Part shown: positions 6,278 to 8,668 of the stretch, piece by piece | How positions within the stretch are numbered: the first letter of the stretch is position 1 | Layout of the letters: each line of letters begins with the position of its first letter | DNA from: an uncultured Lachnospiraceae bacterium | GTDB lineage: Bacteria; Bacillota; Clostridia; Lachnospirales; Lachnospiraceae | DNA length: 8,668 nucleotides | Direction: 5' to 3' | Assembly (NCBI GenBank): GCA_947175305.1 | Contig: CAMWMO010000033.1 | Span: forward strand, 1 to 8,668 | The notes under the pieces: model-generated | The model's input: the letters and a program-made list of their open reading frames with translations, nothing else | The model's database searches: none | What the model was told of the DNA's origin: nothing | Made by a program: the position numbers and the translations under genes

Positions 6278-7806
6278 GAAAGTTTTTACAGCGGGTGTTA
6301 AACCGGGTGGTGATCACAGCGCTTCTGGTGCTTTTGCAGGTAGGACTTTTTCTGGTAACTCTTCTTCAGTGGGGAAACTATTATCTGTGGGTTGCCTTTG
6401 TGCTCCGCTTTATCACTTTTTGGGCTGTGGTCTATATCATATGGCGGCCGAACAATCCGGCAGTGAAGCTGGCGTGGGTGATCCCGATCCTGATTTTCCC
6501 ACTTTTCGGCGGTGTGATGTATTTGTTCTTCGGTCATGTGGTTGTGCCGAGAAAGCTGCGGGACAGCATGGAGCGGACGGACAAGCTGGTGAAAAAGAGT
6601 CTGGTGCAGGAGGAAGATGTGTTACAGGCACTGCGGGAAAAAGACCAGACGGTGGCCAACCAGAACAGTTATATATACGACTATGCGGCGACGCCGGTAT
6701 GGGACGGTACCGATTCGATCTATTTTCCTGACGGCCTGCCTTACTGGGAGAGTCTTTTAGAAGATCTGGAGAAGGCAGAGCGTTTTATCTTTCTGGAATA
6801 CTTTATTCTGGGAGAGGGAGAAATGTGGAATGCGGTGCTTGCCATTTTGGAGCGCAAGGCAAAGGAGGGCGTGGAGGTACGCCTGATCTACGACGACGTG
6901 GGAAGCGTATTCCTGCTGCCCAAGAATTATGACAGGAGCCTTGAAAAAAGAGGGATCAAGTGCGTGGCCTTTAACCGGCTGGTGCCCTTTATGTCTCTGG
7001 TATTAAACAACAGAGACCACCGGAAGATCGTGGTCATCGACGGCAAAGCCGCTTACACCGGCGGCATCAATATGGCCGACGAATATATCAATTACAAGCA
7101 CCCCTACGGGGAACGCTGGAAGGATGCGGGGATACGGATCGAGGGAAAGGCCGTCTGGAATTTCACGGTGATGTTTTTACAGATGTGGAATATGTCCCGC
7201 TATACGGAGGAGGATTATACCAGATATTATCATGCTTTCCCGGAAAAGACGCCGGGCATGGGCTATGTGCAGCCTTACAGGGACACGCCCTTTGACAATG
7301 AGATCCTGGGGGAGAATGTTTATCTGAATATGATCGGCTACGCGAAGCGGTATGTTTATATTTATACGCCCTATCTGGTCACGGACAATGAGATGGTCAC
7401 AGCCTTAAAGCTTGCTGCGAAGAGAGGCGTGGATGTGAGGATTGTGACGCCCGGCGTGCCGGATAAGAAATTTGTCTACTGGCTGACCCAATCGAACTAT
7501 CAGAATCTGATCGAGGCGGGCGTAAGAATTTACCAGTATACCCCCGGATTCCTTCATGCGAAATGCGTGCTGTCGGACGATGAGACGGCGGTTATCGGCA
7601 CGATCAATTTTGACTACAGGAGCTTCTACCATCATTTTGAGTGCGGGGTGTTTCTGTATCGGGCAAAAGCAGTGGAGGAGCTGAAAAAGGATATGGAGGA
7701 GACCTTTACTGTATCGGAGGAGATCACGCTGGCGTGGTGTAAGGAAGAGTTTGTGAAAACTAACATAATAGGCCCGCTGCTAAAACTGTTGTCACCTCTG
7801 ATGTGA
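6274..7806 (+). CDS. cls: Cardiolipin synthase, phospholipase D superfamily
   Basis: This 510-residue membrane enzyme should condense two phosphatidylglycerol molecules to cardiolipin and glycerol. The N-terminus has three hydrophobic stretches: about 12-31, 37-57 and 66-87. The last two form the PLD N-terminal membrane hairpin usual in bacterial cardiolipin synthases, with the first as an extra helix. Two HKD motifs follow: HRKIVVID (H249, K251, D256) with GGINMADEY behind it, and HAKCVLSD (H428, K430, D435) with GTINFDYRS behind it. Length and domain order equal those of typical Cls, and both catalytic sites are intact. The ATG overlaps the sufB stop by 4 nt (ATGA), so translation is probably coupled to the Fe-S scaffold gene. 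A PlsC-type acyltransferase gene follows at once, which supports a lipid role. Another phosphatidyltransferase of the same superfamily cannot be excluded. Confidence 0.92.
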   Translation: MRKFLQRVLNRVVITALLVLLQVGLFLVTLLQWGNYYLWVAFVLRFITFWAVVYIIWRPNNPAVKLAWVIPILIFPLFGGVMYLFFGHVVVPRKLRDSMERTDKLVKKSLVQEEDVLQALREKDQTVANQNSYIYDYAATPVWDGTDSIYFPDGLPYWESLLEDLEKAERFIFLEYFILGEGEMWNAVLAILERKAKEGVEVRLIYDDVGSVFLLPKNYDRSLEKRGIKCVAFNRLVPFMSLVLNNRDHRKIVVIDGKAAYTGGINMADEYINYKHPYGERWKDAGIRIEGKAVWNFTVMFLQMWNMSRYTEEDYTRYYHAFPEKTPGMGYVQPYRDTPFDNEILGENVYLNMIGYAKRYVYIYTPYLVTDNEMVTALKLAAKRGVDVRIVTPGVPDKKFVYWLTQSNYQNLIEAGVRIYQYTPGFLHAKCVLSDDETAVIGTINFDYRSFYHHFECGVFLYRAKAVEELKKDMEETFTVSEEITLAWCKEEFVKTNIIGPLLKLLSPLM

Positions 7807-7824
7807 GAAGTAACGGAAATGGAT

Positions 7825-7830
7825 GGAGAG
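7825..7830 (+). promoter_or_regulatory. Ribosome binding site deciding the start of the acyltransferase gene
   Basis: GGAGAG at 7825-7830 lies 4 nt before the ATG at 7835, with its GGAG core 6 nt away. It overlaps the in-frame ATG at 7823, which has only a poor CGGAAATGG upstream. The later ATG is therefore preferred. Confidence 0.6.
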
Positions 7831-7834
7831 AAGT

Positions 7835-8551
7835 ATGTTACGTTTTGTGAAAGTGATCTTGTGGAATCTGCCAAGGATCTATATGATACCGAAAATGGAA
7901 TATATAGCAAGGCACGCGGACCGTTACGGCGAGGAGCGCTGCTATGATTATGCCAGACTGGCAATCCGGCGTATGATGCGGGCGGGACATATCACGACCA
8001 AAAAATACGGCGCGGAGAATCTTCCCTTGGAGGGCGGTTACATCATGTGTCCCAATCATCAGGGAAAATATGATGCGCTGGGGATCATGATCTCCCATGA
8101 TAAGCCCTGTTCAGTTGTTATCGATGACGCTAAATCCCACGGGATTTTAGTCAAGCAGTTTATCGATCTGGTACAGGGAAAGCGTTTGAAAAAGGATGAT
8201 ACCAGACAGTCTATCAGGATCATCAAGGAGCTGGCTGAAGATACGAAAAAGGGCCGGCGGTTCATCATCTTTCCGGAGGGCGGTTATTTCCATAATCACA
8301 ATACCGTGGGAGAATTTAAGCCGGGCTGCTTTAAGAGCGCCATGAAAGCCAGAGTGCCCATTGTGCCGGTGGCTCTGATCGATTCCTATAAGGTGTTCGA
8401 GGAGTGGACGCTCAGAAAGGTGGAGACACAGGTTCACTTTTTGAAGGCAATCCCCTACGAGGAATACCAGGGCATGACCACGGTGGAGATCGCCGAGCTG
8501 GTGAAAGACAGGATCACAAGCAGGATAAACGAGGTGTTGAGTCCTGCCTAG
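7835..8551 (+). CDS. plsC: Lysophospholipid acyltransferase family protein (PlsC-like)
   Basis: This 238-residue acyltransferase is probably 1-acyl-sn-glycerol-3-phosphate acyltransferase, which makes phosphatidic acid at the inner face of the membrane. The catalytic HxxxxD motif is H75-D80 in NHQGKYDAL. The substrate-phosphate motif is IIFPEGG (144-150). The segment VPIVPVALIDSY corresponds to the family's later conserved block. The N-terminus (LRFVKVILWNLPRIYMIPKM) is amphipathic to hydrophobic and may attach the protein to the membrane. The gene lies 28 nt after cls and is probably in the same transcript, so two membrane phospholipid enzymes sit together. An ATG at 7823 would add four residues. 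The acyl donor (acyl-ACP, acyl-CoA or acyl phosphate) and the exact lysolipid acceptor cannot be told from sequence; other members of the superfamily use different lysolipids. Confidence 0.87.
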   Translation: MLRFVKVILWNLPRIYMIPKMEYIARHADRYGEERCYDYARLAIRRMMRAGHITTKKYGAENLPLEGGYIMCPNHQGKYDALGIMISHDKPCSVVIDDAKSHGILVKQFIDLVQGKRLKKDDTRQSIRIIKELAEDTKKGRRFIIFPEGGYFHNHNTVGEFKPGCFKSAMKARVPIVPVALIDSYKVFEEWTLRKVETQVHFLKAIPYEEYQGMTTVEIAELVKDRITSRINEVLSPA

Positions 8552-8552
8552 A

Positions 8553-8573
8553 GAAATGTGCAGATCACATTTT
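8553..8573. terminator. AT-rich hairpin between converging genes
   Basis: AAATGTG (8554-8560) pairs with CACATTT (8566-8572) around a 5-nt loop, and G8553 can wobble with T8573. It lies 2 nt after the plsC stop and contains the stop codon of the possible minus-strand gene (8565-8567). A TTTTT run occurs at 8584-8588 but is 11 nt beyond the stem. It may work as a shared weak terminator; the AT-rich stem and detached T-run make this uncertain. Confidence 0.3.
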
Positions 8574-8668
8574 CAGGATCGGCTTTTTGTATTCATTGAT
8601 CTCCGGGGAGGGATCTCCTTCAGGGAATTTATAGCGGGCAACGCTCTGATAGATATGGCTTGCATAGA
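8565..8668 (-). CDS. Possible C-terminal end of a minus-strand gene, unidentified (5' end outside window)
   Basis: Reading leftwards from the right edge, one frame stays open for 33 codons and ends at TGA (complement of 8565-8567). Its product ends ...ARYKFPEGDPSPEINEY and then KKPILKM. This looks like a natural soluble C-terminus, rich in charged residues and Pro. The other two minus frames close earlier or lack such composition. The stop lies 13 nt from the plsC stop on the opposite strand, with a hairpin between, which fits two converging genes. I do not recognise the family, and the fragment is too short to name. It could be a chance open frame, since 33 codons is not long enough to be decisive. 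Confidence 0.45.
   Translation of the reverse strand, partial: YASHIYQSVARYKFPEGDPSPEINEYKKPILKM

Overview
The window looks like chromosomal DNA from a Gram-positive anaerobe of class Clostridia, most likely Lachnospiraceae. The reasons are moderate GC content, strong GGAGG-type ribosome binding sites, an ECF-type transporter gene, a two-gene SufC/SufB (SMS-type) Fe-S system and a bacterial sn-glycerol-1-phosphate dehydrogenase-like gene. The taxonomic placement is inferred from gene content and style, not from a marker gene. Eight genes run on the + strand with little space between them. A possible ninth gene enters from the right edge on the - strand. I see no tRNA, rRNA, CRISPR array, insertion sequence or other mobile element.

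Left part (1-1315): the 3' end of an ECF transporter T-component gene (ecfT) is followed by a complete extended-SDR NAD-dependent epimerase/dehydratase gene.

Middle part (1316-4527): a 104-bp gap carries a good sigma-A-type promoter and, across its predicted start point, a perfect 12-bp palindrome of the LacI/CcpA operator type. It precedes a cytoplasmic neopullulanase/cyclomaltodextrinase-type GH13 gene. That gene overlaps by 4 nt an iron-containing-alcohol-dehydrogenase-fold gene of the glycerol-1-phosphate dehydrogenase (EgsA/AraM) type. Next comes a 78-residue HPr-like protein that keeps the Ser46 region but has no histidine at all. It is therefore not a PTS phosphocarrier and resembles Crh in concept.

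Right part (4528-8551): after a hairpin-bearing spacer come sufC and a sufB/sufD-family gene, which together make a minimal Fe-S cluster assembly pair. sufB overlaps by 4 nt a cardiolipin synthase gene with two HKD motifs, and a PlsC-type acyltransferase gene follows. Fe-S assembly and phospholipid synthesis are thus apparently co-transcribed.

Functional reading (inference): the middle block links maltodextrin breakdown under catabolite-type control with a glycerophosphate-producing dehydrogenase and a regulatory HPr-like protein. The right block links Fe-S biogenesis with membrane lipid synthesis. The most unusual items are the His-less HPr-like protein close to a cre-like operator, and the translational coupling of the Fe-S scaffold gene to cardiolipin synthase.
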